Of a DNA stretch of 64,000 nt, positions 1 through 10,604 are shown in pieces. Under the pieces are notes generated by a model, which had not been told where the DNA came from, did not search any database, and saw only the letters and a program-made list of their open reading frames with translations. Source of the stretch: Isotricha intestinalis. Its lineage: Eukaryota > Ciliophora > Litostomatea > Vestibuliferida > Isotrichidae. Made by a program: the position numbers and the translations under genes. The DNA lies in assembly GCA_023807065.1 (NCBI GenBank), contig JAJJLU010000003.1:24631-88630 (forward strand). Reading direction: 5' to 3'. Within the stretch, counting starts at the first letter, position 1, and each line of letters begins with the position of its first letter.

Positions 1-30
1 TTCTGTAACTGTTCCGTTTGAACATCCCAT
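1..30 (-). CDS. N-terminal fragment of a MGC-start protein (runs off left edge)
   Basis: Read on the minus strand, an ATG at 30 opens MGCSNGTVTE and continues past base 1. Gly2-Cys3 after the initiator Met is the usual context for N-myristoylation plus palmitoylation, so a membrane-tethered protein is possible. The piece is less AT-rich than the flanking T-runs at 31-130, which supports coding. Only ten codons are visible, so the family cannot be named. Confidence 0.45.
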   Translation of the reverse strand, partial: MGCSNGTVTE

Positions 31-162
31 TTTTTTTATTTGTTTTTTTTATTTATTGAAAAAAAAAATAATTTACAAAAGTTTTTTTATTTATTGTTTT
101 TATTCATTTTTTTTTAATATTTTTTTATTTATGTTAAAACATTTTATTATTTAGGAAAATAA

Positions 163-771
163 TTATTTTATTTCTATTGTTTTTTGGTTTTCAATATTGT
201 TTTCATCATTAGGATTAACATTATTATTATTTTCTTTTTGACTATTTAAATTCTCATCTTTAGATTTAATCTCATTCGAAGTTATATGAGGGAATTTGAT
301 ATTTTTAGGTCTTCTTCCTCTTTTTTTTCCACTTAAAATTGGAGTAAAATTTCCATTTTTAAAATCAATTCCTTTATTTTCAAAATCTTTAATTTCTAAA
401 ATCTCATCGCTTTTTTCTTTTGTTTTTTCATTCTGATTTTCTTCTAATTGTTCTTTAATTAATTTTTTTATTGTTTTTTTCTTTTTTGTTTCTGCTTTTT
501 TGTTTTTTTTTTTTCCTTTATGACTAAAATTTAAAACATGAATTTCTTTTTTTTCTTTCATTAATATTTGATTATTTATTTTACCTTTTTTGTTGTTTTT
601 TTCATGAAAATTTGTTTCATTAATAATATTTACATCTATCTTATTTTTTTTCATTAATAGATACCATTTTAAATTCGTTAATTCTTCATTGTCTAATGAA
701 TCTAAATTTTGCATTATTTCTTTTTTGATTTCATCTTTTGAATGAGATTTCAATTTTACTGGAAAATACAT
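163..771 (-). CDS. Lys/Asn-rich hypothetical protein with AT-hook-like motif
   Basis: This 202-aa, very basic protein of low complexity has long Lys/Glu runs in its middle (about residues 75-115) and an Asn-rich tail. Around residue 148 it carries GKKRGRRPK, which resembles an AT-hook (a basic GRP-type core that binds the minor groove of AT-rich DNA), and the many Lys clusters could act as nuclear localisation signals. A nuclear DNA-binding protein is therefore a reasonable guess. No other domain is recognisable, and the low complexity makes homology hard to judge. The stop is TAA. Confidence 0.55.
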   Translation of the reverse strand: MYFPVKLKSHSKDEIKKEIMQNLDSLDNEELTNLKWYLLMKKNKIDVNIINETNFHEKNNKKGKINNQILMKEKKEIHVLNFSHKGKKKNKKAETKKKKTIKKLIKEQLEENQNEKTKEKSDEILEIKDFENKGIDFKNGNFTPILSGKKRGRRPKNIKFPHITSNEIKSKDENLNSQKENNNNVNPNDENNIENQKTIEIK

Positions 772-999
772 TTTGAAATTTTTTTTTGTTTAATATTTTC
801 AAAAAAGTCTTTTAAATATGAAAAGTCAATTATTAGAAAAATTTATTTCATAATTTTGAATAAAAATAACTTTAAAAAACCTTAAAAATAAATAAAAAAT
901 AAAAAAATAAATGTTTAAAAATTTATGAAATTTAATAAAAATACTAATTTTTTCTAATCTTTAAACTCAAATAAAAACTAATAACTTTAAAAATAAAAA

Positions 1000-3900
1000 T
1001 TAAAAAATAAATATTCTTTTCATATAATAAGCAATTTCATTTAATCCATCAGATTCAATCATAGAAATAGCAGCAATATATAAACTAGAAAATAAAACCC
1101 AATTAAAAATCATTCCCCAAATTCCAGAATAAAACCATTCAATTTGAGCATTTTGATATATAGAGAAAAAAACAACAGAATAATAAAAAAAGAAAACAGT
1201 AACTACAAAAATAAATATAATAGTAATTAATCTTTGAATATACATATCTTTTTCAAAATGATCAGCTTCATTTAATTTAGCTTTATCATCTTTTGAACCT
1301 CTAATTAAATTATCTAATTCATTCCATTTTTTTTTTGTTACTAAACATATTAATCTTACTATTGCATTTAATAACATCATTGATATTATTGATAATAATA
1401 TTCTATGAAAGTTTTTAAAACAAAAAAAGAAATTATTTCTTCTTTCACTTTGAATTCTTTTTTCTAACATATTTTGAGTAAAATATAATGAATTAAAACC
1501 AAAAGTAGTTATTATACTAAATAAAAATATTAATGAATTTATCATTTGATTTCCTATTAAAGAAGGTAAAAATATTGATACTAAAGGATGTAAATGAATT
1601 AAATTTGTTATAAAATAATCTTGAAAGGGTTTTGATTCTTCGTGGTTTGAAACTTGACTATTTGAATTAGAAGAATTAGAATCAATATCATAATCTTTTT
1701 CTATTTCTTTTGGACCATTTGATTTATCTTGTAATTCAGTTTCTTGTTTAATTTCGGTTCCTAATTTATCATTTTTAATTGCTAATAAATTATGCTTAAA
1801 AAAGTTAAATAATGCAATAATTCCTGATAATAGAATAATCATAATTAAATAAAACCAAAAAGCATAATTTTTGTGAATTTTAGATATTTTTAACAAACAT
1901 AAAAATGGGATTTTCCCATTATTATATTCTTTATCATCTTTTTCAAATGATTGATTAATTTGTTTTATTTCATATGAAAAACCATTTTCTGTAATTAAAT
2001 TTGATGGATTTGGACATGACATTATTACTTTTTTATTTTGAGTGTTTATATATGAAAAATAACAAGAAACAGAATTTTGAGATTTTGTTATTTTATATTG
2101 TTGAATAATATTTTTTCTATTATAAAGAATTGGAATATCATAATTTAATCCATTTTCACATCTAAAACATTGATTATTAAATGCAGGGTCTTTTGAATCA
2201 TATATATTTATTCCATTTTGAGAACATTGAGAATATTTATTTATTATATCATATTTAATTGTTGGACTTGAATTCATTTTTAAAATTAAATTTGAACATT
2301 GATTAATTATATTGTCTTGTAAATTTGCTTTTTTTAAATTTGAATCATAGGAATATGCTCCTATATTTATTAATTCTGATATATATACTGATTTTGATGA
2401 TTCTTTTGAATTTGCTATTTCTTTGGAAAATATTATTTGAGTAAATAAGGTTTTTCCATTTTTTGATGAAGTAAATAAATTTGATGAGCAATTTGATGTA
2501 TCTATTGTAGATAAATCCATTTTATCTGTGAATTGATTTAATTTTTTTATAGAATCCTCTTGATTTGTTGTAAAGATATAATTTATACTTGATAAATCTG
2601 TAGTAAATAATTTTATTGAATTTTCCTCAAAAGTATTTTGAGACAAATAATAATTAATAAAATCTTTTGATAAATTAATTAAATCTTTCAATACATCTTC
2701 CTCTTCTTGAAGATTTCTTTGTTTAATATTAACTTTAATAGTTTGTTTTTTCAAAGCAGCATTCATTCCTAAATTAATTAATAAATATAAATTCTCATTA
2801 TATTCAATAGATTGTTCTTTTATTGTTTTAGTTGTATCAATAATTATATTTAAAAAATCAAGATATTCACTATTAGAAATTTTATTAGAATAATTATTAA
2901 TGTAATAATTAATTTCTTTTACAATCAAAGGATCATCATTTAATTTATAAATATCATAACTTTTAAAATCACTTTTTAATTTTAACATATAATTAAAAAT
3001 TTCATTTTCTTTTATATCACAATATAAGCCAGTATATTCTTTATTACAGTTACAATTTGGAATTAAACCATTTTCAACACAAACACCATTTACACAATAA
3101 TTAGTACTGCATTTTTTAGATGAAAAATCATTTGAATTTTCTGGTAATATACATTTATTATCTAATGATATATAACCTTTTTTACATGATTCAATTGGTT
3201 CTTTCCCTAATACTTTAATTTGAATATTTGATATAATTTTTTCATTTTTATAATCAAATGATTTTAAAATATATTCTCCTTTGGAAATATTTGTTAAATC
3301 AAATATACATTTTAATGAACTCTCTGTATTTTTTATACAATTTTTGAAAGGAAAGTTATTATTTGTTGAATTATTTATTATAATATTTGTAATTTCTTCT
3401 GGAAGAATATTTTTGTTAAAGAATATAATGATTGATTGATCTTTTTCATATTCATATAAATTATTACTTATTATTTTATCTATTTGAATAGGCTCTTCAG
3501 GATTATCATTTATAATAATATTTACTTGTTGTATTGTTGGTTCATGTGATAAATCGCTTTCAAAAAATGTTCTTGTTAATTCTATTATTTTATATGATAT
3601 TTCAGATTCAATATTTAAATTAAATACTACAATATTATTTTCAATAGTGAAAATGTAATCTGCTATAATTTCTGGTTTTTCTTTTGTATAAATAAAAATC
3701 TGTTTATTTGAATTTTCTATCTTTATCTTTTCTAAATAAGACATATTAAATTGGGTTGATATTAATTGAATTTTATTTTCTCCTATTTTTAAACTTCCTT
3801 CAATTTCTACTTTAAAATCAGAAATTGAAAAAGAGGGAATAATTAGAGTATCTGTTAATTTATAATTTTCATAATTAAGATAATAATCTTGATGATTTAA

Positions 3901-6900
3901 TAAAAATGGAATTTCAAAAGGATATTCACATTTTAAAATTTTATTATCTGTAAGATTACAATTTAATAAATTTTTTTCTTCACTTTCTTTTTCAATTAAA
4001 TTAATATTATTGATATTACAAATAACATCATTAAAAATAATATTATCAAAAGTATATTTTGAATAATACATTAAATTAGAAAAAGTAATTTTCTGTGATA
4101 AAAGTGGATTCTCAAAATCATCGTTTTCAACGATTTTAATATAATAATTTCCATAATCTATTTTTTTAATTTCATCAGAATATAAAATATAACTATTATC
4201 AATTTTATTAAAATAAAATTGAACTTTAAATAATCCAGTATTAATAACATAAGCTTTAATACTTTGCATATCAATAGGATGAGGAGATTTTCTATAACTT
4301 TTGAAAATAATGTTATTTGAATTTTCAAATTTATAAAAACAATCATTAATATTATCAAATTGAATAAAATCATCTACAGATTCAAAAACTCTAATTACTC
4401 TTGAAATAACTAAATATTGATCTCCAGTTTCAATTTTAGAATATGAAAATTGTTTATCTTCAACATTATTTATAATAAATGAATAAGTAAAATTTCCTTC
4501 ATATTTTCCTTGTTCATATTGAGCATCAAATTTATTTACTGGTTTCATATAAATATTTGTTACTTTTTCTTTTTCATCTCCTAATATTTTAACTCTTAAT
4601 ATTTGAGATTTAGAATTTAATATTATATTAAATCTACTAAATTCAAAATTTAAAGCTAGAAATGTTATTGTTAAATCTGATAAACCATAATCTCCGTTAT
4701 TAAAAACAAATTTAATTTTAAATTCTCCTTTTATTGATTCTTCTATTTTAAAATCTGTTAAACTAATATTCGCCTGATTATCTTCATTAATTGTAACATT
4801 AAATGAATAACTTAATTCAGTATAATTTTCTTTATATACAAATCTTATTTTTTCTACATAAACAGTATCAGTAAAATTTTTATCGAATAATAAAAATAAT
4901 TCTTCTTTTTGATACATTGGTAAACTTAAACTTTTAGGATTTATTTCTAAAATTTGATAATTTGTAACTAATTCTGCTATTAATATAGGAATATTATCAT
5001 CTGTTATTTTAATTTCTTTACCACAAGAATCAACATAATATAAATTATATTCTCCTGATTTTTGACCTCCAAAATTAAATCTACATTGAATTGAGAAATT
5101 ATTGGTTTTTACACATTGAGAAGATTCAATTGTATTAATTAATTCATTACTTTTATATTTAAATATTAATTTTGAAATATCATAATCTAAAGTTTCTTCA
5201 AACTCAACATTATATAAACTTGTAACTTTTTTTTCTATTGTAGTTAAATAATTTAAAGATGTATATTTCTTTAATATTGTTATTTCACTATCTGGTAACT
5301 CAATCAAAGTATTAGTTCCATTAAATTTAATATAAAGTTTATATTCTCCACTTGTAAAATTTTCTCCTCTAAATATTTCATTATCTTCAATATCTTTATC
5401 TAATTTATATTCTCTTTCACTTGATATTATATAGATATCTAAATCATTGAAATATGAAGCATGAACTTCTAATTTTTTTGTAGTTTCTGTATGACATTGT
5501 CCTTCATTTACTGAAAAAGTGGATATTTCCATAATTCTTTGAGAATAAAAATATTCTTTATCTTCTGAAAATTCAATTGATAAACTTTTTTTTGAAGGAA
5601 TTTCAATATTTAATTCACATTGTATATTATATGTTTCTTCTGTCTTTAATATACAAGTTAATTTTTTTGGATTTTGATTTAATTCTCGATAATAAAAATA
5701 ATCTATGTAATAAATTGGATTTTCTATATTTATCTCTATCGGTAAGTTTTTTTGAGAAGTTTTTGTTATATCAAAATAAAATTGGGGATTTATTAATTTA
5801 AACATGTAATATTTTATTGAATAAGTTAAAATTTCCTCATTTATTAATTCAAATTTCAGATCATATTTACCTTCAGATTTCATTTCATTAATTAATTCAT
5901 TTGTATTGATCTTTATAATTTTATTTTCATATGTAAATGGTAATTTAAGATAACCAAATGAAATTTTTAAAATTTGTTCAGAAAGAATTTCATTGTTTAA
6001 TTGTATTTCTAAAGGATTTTCTAAAGTTTTATTAAAAATAAGAAATGTAGAATTTTGTACAAATTCAACTTCATAATTATATACAAGTATATATTTTTCT
6101 GATTCTTGAATTCTATCATCTTTAATAATACAAATAAAATATTTTCCAGGAGATGTAGAATTTTTTCTTGGAGGAATAGTAAAGCTAAAATAAAATTCTT
6201 CTTCAAATGGAATTAATTCATAAGGTACATCATCTAATTTTTCATTTTGTTCATTTTTCAATAAAAGTTTAGTTCCTTCAATTGCGCCTAATAATGTAAT
6301 ATTATATGTAACATAATCAGTTTGTGTTATATTATAATACGGTGGAGAAACTTTGTAAACATTAAGATTACCAAAAAAAACAGACAAACCTGAATTAGAT
6401 TCTGACCCACATTTATGATAATATTTAATCATATATTCACCTTCAGTTAAATAATTTGCATAATCAAAATTAATAGAACAAATTACTTTATCTTCATATG
6501 TTTTAGGATATCTTATTTCTTCTGTGTTATTTTTATCTTTAAAAAAAATAATTTTTTCAAATTCATACTTCTGTAATTGTCTTGAATATGTTAAAATAAT
6601 TGATTGAGTTTTATCCATTGGAATAATATTTCTATCAACATTTATAAAATAATGAGGATAAAATTCTAAAAAATAATCCTCAATAATAGTTAATTCTTCA
6701 TCAGATAAATAAACATATAATGTTGAAGTATTAAAATCTTTATTAAATTTAAAATGAGCAATTTGATTTGTTTTTTCATAAACTTGAGTAGAAAATTTAT
6801 ATTGTTTCTCTTTATCTAAATAAATATCAAAATTATATCCAAGATTTTCTTCAGATTCGATTAATAAAGAAATATTTTTACCATTATCAGAACAAGTTGA

Positions 6901-7614
6901 ATTACCAATTATTGAATAAATAAAAATATATAATGAAAAAGTTATAGTGGTAGATTTTGGAAGTTCATCATAATATGTAATACTTACAAAATAAGGAGAA
7001 AATTTATTTAAATCAAAAATAAAATCACAAGTATAAATTCTTAAATTTTGTTTATCACATTTATATGTTGAATTTGTTGATACTGCGACATCAATTTTGA
7101 AATTTTCTAAAATATTATCTTCAAAAAAATCAAAATTTATTTTGGCAGTTTTTTCAGATTTATCTTTTTGAAAAAACAATTTATTTTTATCTGGTTTAAA
7201 ACTTCTTAGGTAATAAGAACTGTTTGATAAATCAATTTCTTTTTCTTCATCTTTTATGTTTATTAATTGATAAATTCCTCCATAATACTCTATCATTATT
7301 ATAATTTTAGATGAATCAGATTTAAATTTATTTGAACAATTTGCTTTCTTTGTACAAAAAGTTAAATTTTTTTTTTCAATATCATCATCTTCATTATCGT
7401 ATATAATTGTTATTTCTGTAATATTTGATATATTATAATAGTCTGAAGTTATTGTTATAGTTGAATTTAATCTTGCTGGCTTTGGAATTTCTATGTTAAG
7501 TAAATCTTCTGATAATGAATTTTGTGATTGAGTATTTCTGAGAAATCCTTTGTTTTTTTCATAAGTGAATGATGTCAATACTAATAAGATAAATAAAAAA
7601 TTTTTATCAATCAT
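1000..7614 (-). CDS. Very large surface protein with beta-repeat ectodomain, EGF-like module and C-terminal TM bundle
   Basis: This 2204-aa protein starts with a hydrophobic signal peptide (residues 4-17, FLFILLVLTSF). It is followed by about 1450 residues of extracellular-type sequence rich in N-x-S/T sites. This region looks like repeated units of about 100 residues, several ending in a (S/K)GEY-type turn (LTEGEY, KSGEY, TSGEY, SKGEY, IKGEF), which suggests tandem Ig-like beta sandwiches. An EGF-like cysteine module lies near residues 1500-1530 (CVNGVC, then NCNCNKEYTGLYC). About five membrane segments follow, near 1915-1938, 2010-2040, 2068-2091, 2127-2150 and 2160-2188, with an acidic/Ser-Asn loop between the first two. 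It is probably a plasma-membrane adhesin or sensor. A polycystin-like role was considered, but I see no PLAT or channel signature. The function is unknown. Confidence 0.8.
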   Translation of the reverse strand: MIDKNFLFILLVLTSFTYEKNKGFLRNTQSQNSLSEDLLNIEIPKPARLNSTITITSDYYNISNITEITIIYDNEDDDIEKKNLTFCTKKANCSNKFKSDSSKIIIMIEYYGGIYQLINIKDEEKEIDLSNSSYYLRSFKPDKNKLFFQKDKSEKTAKINFDFFEDNILENFKIDVAVSTNSTYKCDKQNLRIYTCDFIFDLNKFSPYFVSITYYDELPKSTTITFSLYIFIYSIIGNSTCSDNGKNISLLIESEENLGYNFDIYLDKEKQYKFSTQVYEKTNQIAHFKFNKDFNTSTLYVYLSDEELTIIEDYFLEFYPHYFINVDRNIIPMDKTQSIILTYSRQLQKYEFEKIIFFKDKNNTEEIRYPKTYEDKVICSINFDYANYLTEGEYMIKYYHKCGSESNSGLSVFFGNLNVYKVSPPYYNITQTDYVTYNITLLGAIEGTKLLLKNEQNEKLDDVPYELIPFEEEFYFSFTIPPRKNSTSPGKYFICIIKDDRIQESEKYILVYNYEVEFVQNSTFLIFNKTLENPLEIQLNNEILSEQILKISFGYLKLPFTYENKIIKINTNELINEMKSEGKYDLKFELINEEILTYSIKYYMFKLINPQFYFDITKTSQKNLPIEINIENPIYYIDYFYYRELNQNPKKLTCILKTEETYNIQCELNIEIPSKKSLSIEFSEDKEYFYSQRIMEISTFSVNEGQCHTETTKKLEVHASYFNDLDIYIISSEREYKLDKDIEDNEIFRGENFTSGEYKLYIKFNGTNTLIELPDSEITILKKYTSLNYLTTIEKKVTSLYNVEFEETLDYDISKLIFKYKSNELINTIESSQCVKTNNFSIQCRFNFGGQKSGEYNLYYVDSCGKEIKITDDNIPILIAELVTNYQILEINPKSLSLPMYQKEELFLLFDKNFTDTVYVEKIRFVYKENYTELSYSFNVTINEDNQANISLTDFKIEESIKGEFKIKFVFNNGDYGLSDLTITFLALNFEFSRFNIILNSKSQILRVKILGDEKEKVTNIYMKPVNKFDAQYEQGKYEGNFTYSFIINNVEDKQFSYSKIETGDQYLVISRVIRVFESVDDFIQFDNINDCFYKFENSNNIIFKSYRKSPHPIDMQSIKAYVINTGLFKVQFYFNKIDNSYILYSDEIKKIDYGNYYIKIVENDDFENPLLSQKITFSNLMYYSKYTFDNIIFNDVICNINNINLIEKESEEKNLLNCNLTDNKILKCEYPFEIPFLLNHQDYYLNYENYKLTDTLIIPSFSISDFKVEIEGSLKIGENKIQLISTQFNMSYLEKIKIENSNKQIFIYTKEKPEIIADYIFTIENNIVVFNLNIESEISYKIIELTRTFFESDLSHEPTIQQVNIIINDNPEEPIQIDKIISNNLYEYEKDQSIIIFFNKNILPEEITNIIINNSTNNNFPFKNCIKNTESSLKCIFDLTNISKGEYILKSFDYKNEKIISNIQIKVLGKEPIESCKKGYISLDNKCILPENSNDFSSKKCSTNYCVNGVCVENGLIPNCNCNKEYTGLYCDIKENEIFNYMLKLKSDFKSYDIYKLNDDPLIVKEINYYINNYSNKISNSEYLDFLNIIIDTTKTIKEQSIEYNENLYLLINLGMNAALKKQTIKVNIKQRNLQEEEDVLKDLINLSKDFINYYLSQNTFEENSIKLFTTDLSSINYIFTTNQEDSIKKLNQFTDKMDLSTIDTSNCSSNLFTSSKNGKTLFTQIIFSKEIANSKESSKSVYISELINIGAYSYDSNLKKANLQDNIINQCSNLILKMNSSPTIKYDIINKYSQCSQNGINIYDSKDPAFNNQCFRCENGLNYDIPILYNRKNIIQQYKITKSQNSVSCYFSYINTQNKKVIMSCPNPSNLITENGFSYEIKQINQSFEKDDKEYNNGKIPFLCLLKISKIHKNYAFWFYLIMIILLSGIIALFNFFKHNLLAIKNDKLGTEIKQETELQDKSNGPKEIEKDYDIDSNSSNSNSQVSNHEESKPFQDYFITNLIHLHPLVSIFLPSLIGNQMINSLIFLFSIITTFGFNSLYFTQNMLEKRIQSERRNNFFFCFKNFHRILLSIISMMLLNAIVRLICLVTKKKWNELDNLIRGSKDDKAKLNEADHFEKDMYIQRLITIIFIFVVTVFFFYYSVVFFSIYQNAQIEWFYSGIWGMIFNWVLFSSLYIAAISMIESDGLNEIAYYMKRIFIF

Positions 7615-8216
7615 TTTTATATATAATTAAAATTATATATTTAAAATGAAATATAATTTTCTATTTATTATATAATTATTTAAGATTAAAATAAAATAAT
7701 TATCATTTCAATTTTTAATCAAAAAAAAAAATTGAAAATAAAAATTCCAAAAGTTAAAAATCCAGAAAAAAACATAAAAATTCTAAAAAATAATATATTA
7801 TAATATATAAAATAAATTTAATTATCTATTACATTTATTTTAATGATAAATATAATTTCATTTAGAATTTTGAGATAAGATTTGATAATTTTGTTTTTGG
7901 TAACATTTATTTGCATTTATAGAAAATTGGATTTGTTTTTTAATATTTCTTCATACTAAAAGTAGGTTAATTAGTAGATATTCAAGGGTACAATTGAAAT
8001 TTTTTATTACGTTTTTTAGAGTTTTAATAATTTTAAAGTGTTTTTTATTTTTGATGATTGTTTTAAAAGAATTTGATTTTTTTTTTTTTATATTTTTTAA
8101 AAAAAGACAATTTCTTTAAATTAGTATCAAAATAAGTTATATAAAAAGAAAATAATAAAAAATTAAAATTTATATACATCAAAATTGTCATTTGAAAAAT
8201 ATATATTAAATAAAAA
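7615..8216. other. Intergenic, AT-rich, between divergent genes
   Basis: These 602 bases separate the divergent starts of the large surface protein and the casein kinase. They consist of T- and A-runs with no recognisable ORF, tRNA box or repeat. They must hold both promoters, but I cannot place an element. Confidence 0.5.
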
Positions 8217-9233
8217 ATGAGGTCTTTTTCAACAACATCATCAACTTCATCAAAAGATAATACAGACAACGAAATATACATAGATAAAGAGAAAGATATA
8301 GTATTATATCTAAATAAGCAACTTGGAAAAGGAGGATTTGGTCAAATATACAAAGGTGAACATATAAAATCACATACACCTTTAGGAATAAAAGTAGAAA
8401 TAATAAATTCTCATCCTCATTTAGAAAGTGAATATAACATATTAAATTTATTACAAGGAGGAATAGGAATACCAAAAGCATATAAATTTATTAATACAAA
8501 AGAAAAAAATTATTTAATAATGGAATTGTTAGGTCAATCATTAGATAAATTATATTCTTTATGTAAAAAATCTTTTGATATGAAAACAATAATAAAAATA
8601 GCAATTCAAATGATAGAAAGAATAGAATATATTCATTCAAAAGGAATAATACATAGAGATATAAAACCTGCAAATTTTTTAATAGGAACAAAAAAGAGGA
8701 AAAATATATTATATTTAATAGATTATGGTTTATCAAAAAGATATATAGATAAAAATAGTAAAGAGCATATTCCATATAAAGAAGGGAAAGGATTAACAGG
8801 AACTGCAAGATATGTTTCTTTATTTACTCATCATGGAATAGAACAAAGTAGAAGAGATGATATTGAAGGAATTGCTTATAATTTAATATTTTTAGCCAAA
8901 GGAAAATTACCTTGGCAAGGAGTGAGAGTTAAAAATAAAAAAGAAAAACATAAAAAAATTATGGAAAAAAAATTAATGTATTCTCCTGAAGAATTATGCT
9001 ATGGTTTACCTGAAGAATTCCCTATTTTACTTAAATATTCCAGAAAATTAGATTTTATGGAAAAACCCGATTATGAAGGAATTAAAGGCATGTTTAAAGA
9101 ATTATTAGAAAATAACAAAGAATCTTTAGATATGAAGTTTTGCTGGGAAAATCAAAGTGATTTTGAAAGTGATAGTGAAGATAGTAAAGAAAAAAATAAT
9201 ACTAAAATTATTTGTAAAAAAGATAATAAGTAA
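8217..9233 (+). CDS. Casein kinase 1 family Ser/Thr protein kinase
   Basis: This 338-aa protein is mostly kinase domain. Visible motifs are the glycine loop GKGGFGQIYKGE (about 37-48), the ATP-binding Lys in GIKVE (about 58, normally AIKVE/AIKLE), the catalytic loop HRDIKPANFL (about 146), the metal-binding DYGLSK in place of DFG (about 169), LTGTARYVS, and SRRDDIEGIAYNLIF...LPWQGV. The last two features and the 'HRDIKPxNFL' form mark the CK1 family (CK1/ttbk/vrk branch). CK1 enzymes phosphorylate acidic or primed substrates in many pathways. The C-terminal tail is short, acidic and Ser-rich. All catalytic residues are present, so it should be active. The stop is TAA. Confidence 0.92.
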   Translation: MRSFSTTSSTSSKDNTDNEIYIDKEKDIVLYLNKQLGKGGFGQIYKGEHIKSHTPLGIKVEIINSHPHLESEYNILNLLQGGIGIPKAYKFINTKEKNYLIMELLGQSLDKLYSLCKKSFDMKTIIKIAIQMIERIEYIHSKGIIHRDIKPANFLIGTKKRKNILYLIDYGLSKRYIDKNSKEHIPYKEGKGLTGTARYVSLFTHHGIEQSRRDDIEGIAYNLIFLAKGKLPWQGVRVKNKKEKHKKIMEKKLMYSPEELCYGLPEEFPILLKYSRKLDFMEKPDYEGIKGMFKELLENNKESLDMKFCWENQSDFESDSEDSKEKNNTKIICKKDNK

Positions 9234-9479
9234 TTTTTTTTTTGATTTTTTTTTTGACTTTTTTATTTATGATTTTTGATGTTTGCTTTATATATTTTTT
9301 AATTTTAAATGATTACTTTTATTTTATTTTATTTTTAAAAATATAAATTATCAAATTGATTTATTTATTTCAATATGTTTAAAAAGGTTTCCTATATTAT
9401 TCTTTTTTTTAACATTCCTATATTTGATTATATGAGTTTTATATTATCAGAATTTAGTTAATAAATATATTTTTATCAA

Positions 9480-10490
9480 ATGATTAAAAATTATTTTTAT
9501 GGAAAACAAAGAAAAAAAAATATTAAAATTGCTCCATTTAACAATAAAATGTATATTTCAAATTCAATCACTCATGATGAAATAAACATTATAAAAGTAG
9601 AAAGACAAATATTATAAAATAAATCATAGAGAGAATAAATAAATATTGTAAATGAAAGTATAAATCCATATGATAATGATAATTGGATTACAAATCAAAA
9701 ATCAAGATTTTTACACAAACACCTAGAAAAAACATATTTATATATTGTTTAGATAAAGAAGAAAATCCATTTTTTAGAACCTCATCGAGGAGGGTATTTT
9801 TATTTAAATGGAATAATAATAATGAAAATGATATTTATATTTATTTTATATAATTTTAATAGAATAAAGAAAATTTAGGTTATTATTATTTTTGCTTTTT
9901 ATTATTAGTTGCACTTTATTTTGATCCTGAATATCCAAAAAATAATATTGGGAAATTTATTAGAAAACCAAGGATTATTTTTGTCAATTAATCAAATTAT
10001 TATGTTATTTATTGTTATTATATTTCTAATGAAGATTATGATCATCATTGCCCTTGGATAGGTCATTTTATTGGAAAAACAAATAATTATTATTGCTTAT
10101 TATTTAGTACTTTTTTCTCTTTTTAGATATTTAGCCAGTGATCTTACAAATTTTCTTTTTTTTAATTAATTTTTGTTTATCACAGAAATTTTCTTATTTT
10201 TTAATTGTCTCGAAAAGATTTGAAAAATGGCCTTTAATCTTTTTAGATGGGATTTTATTTCTTATTTATAAAGTGTATATAAATTATAATATACTGTTTT
10301 CCAAAAAATTTGAAAAATAGATAATATCTCTTCTAAAAAAGAAAATAAAAATGAACCTACAATAGAATTATCTTTGGCCAATACTCAAAAAAATAAAGAA
10401 GAAAATCTGAATAAAGAAATATATAAAAAGAAAATAATCTTAGATTTATATGATGTAAATAATTGTTTATTTGAATTTTGAATTATACTT
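9480..10490 (+). pseudogene. Decayed DHHC-type palmitoyltransferase gene (or unresolved intron-containing gene)
   Basis: No long ORF exists here, but pieces in shifting frames read like a DHHC protein acyltransferase. In order they are an N-terminal stretch from ATG 9480 (MIKNYFYGKQRKKNIKIAPF), a piece with NPFFRTS (around 9765), a hydrophobic segment followed by FDPEYPKNN (around 9895-9945, where a DPG motif normally sits), then EDYDHHCPWIGHFIGKTNNY at about 10035-10095. More hydrophobic sequence follows (10138-10320), and a Lys/Glu-rich tail ends at TGA near 10481. The zinc-binding cysteines expected just before DHHC are mostly Tyr (SNYYVIYCYY), and an in-frame TAA lies at about 9990. Lost zinc ligands argue for a pseudogene over simple introns. 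Confidence 0.6.
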
Positions 10491-10604
10491 TTCAAAAAGA
10501 AAAAGATAAAATTTTAAAACTTTAAAACAATTATTATAAATATAGTGTAAAGGCGAACCATTAAATTATAAAAAAATTAATTTAATTTTTTAAATTTTTT
10601 TGAA

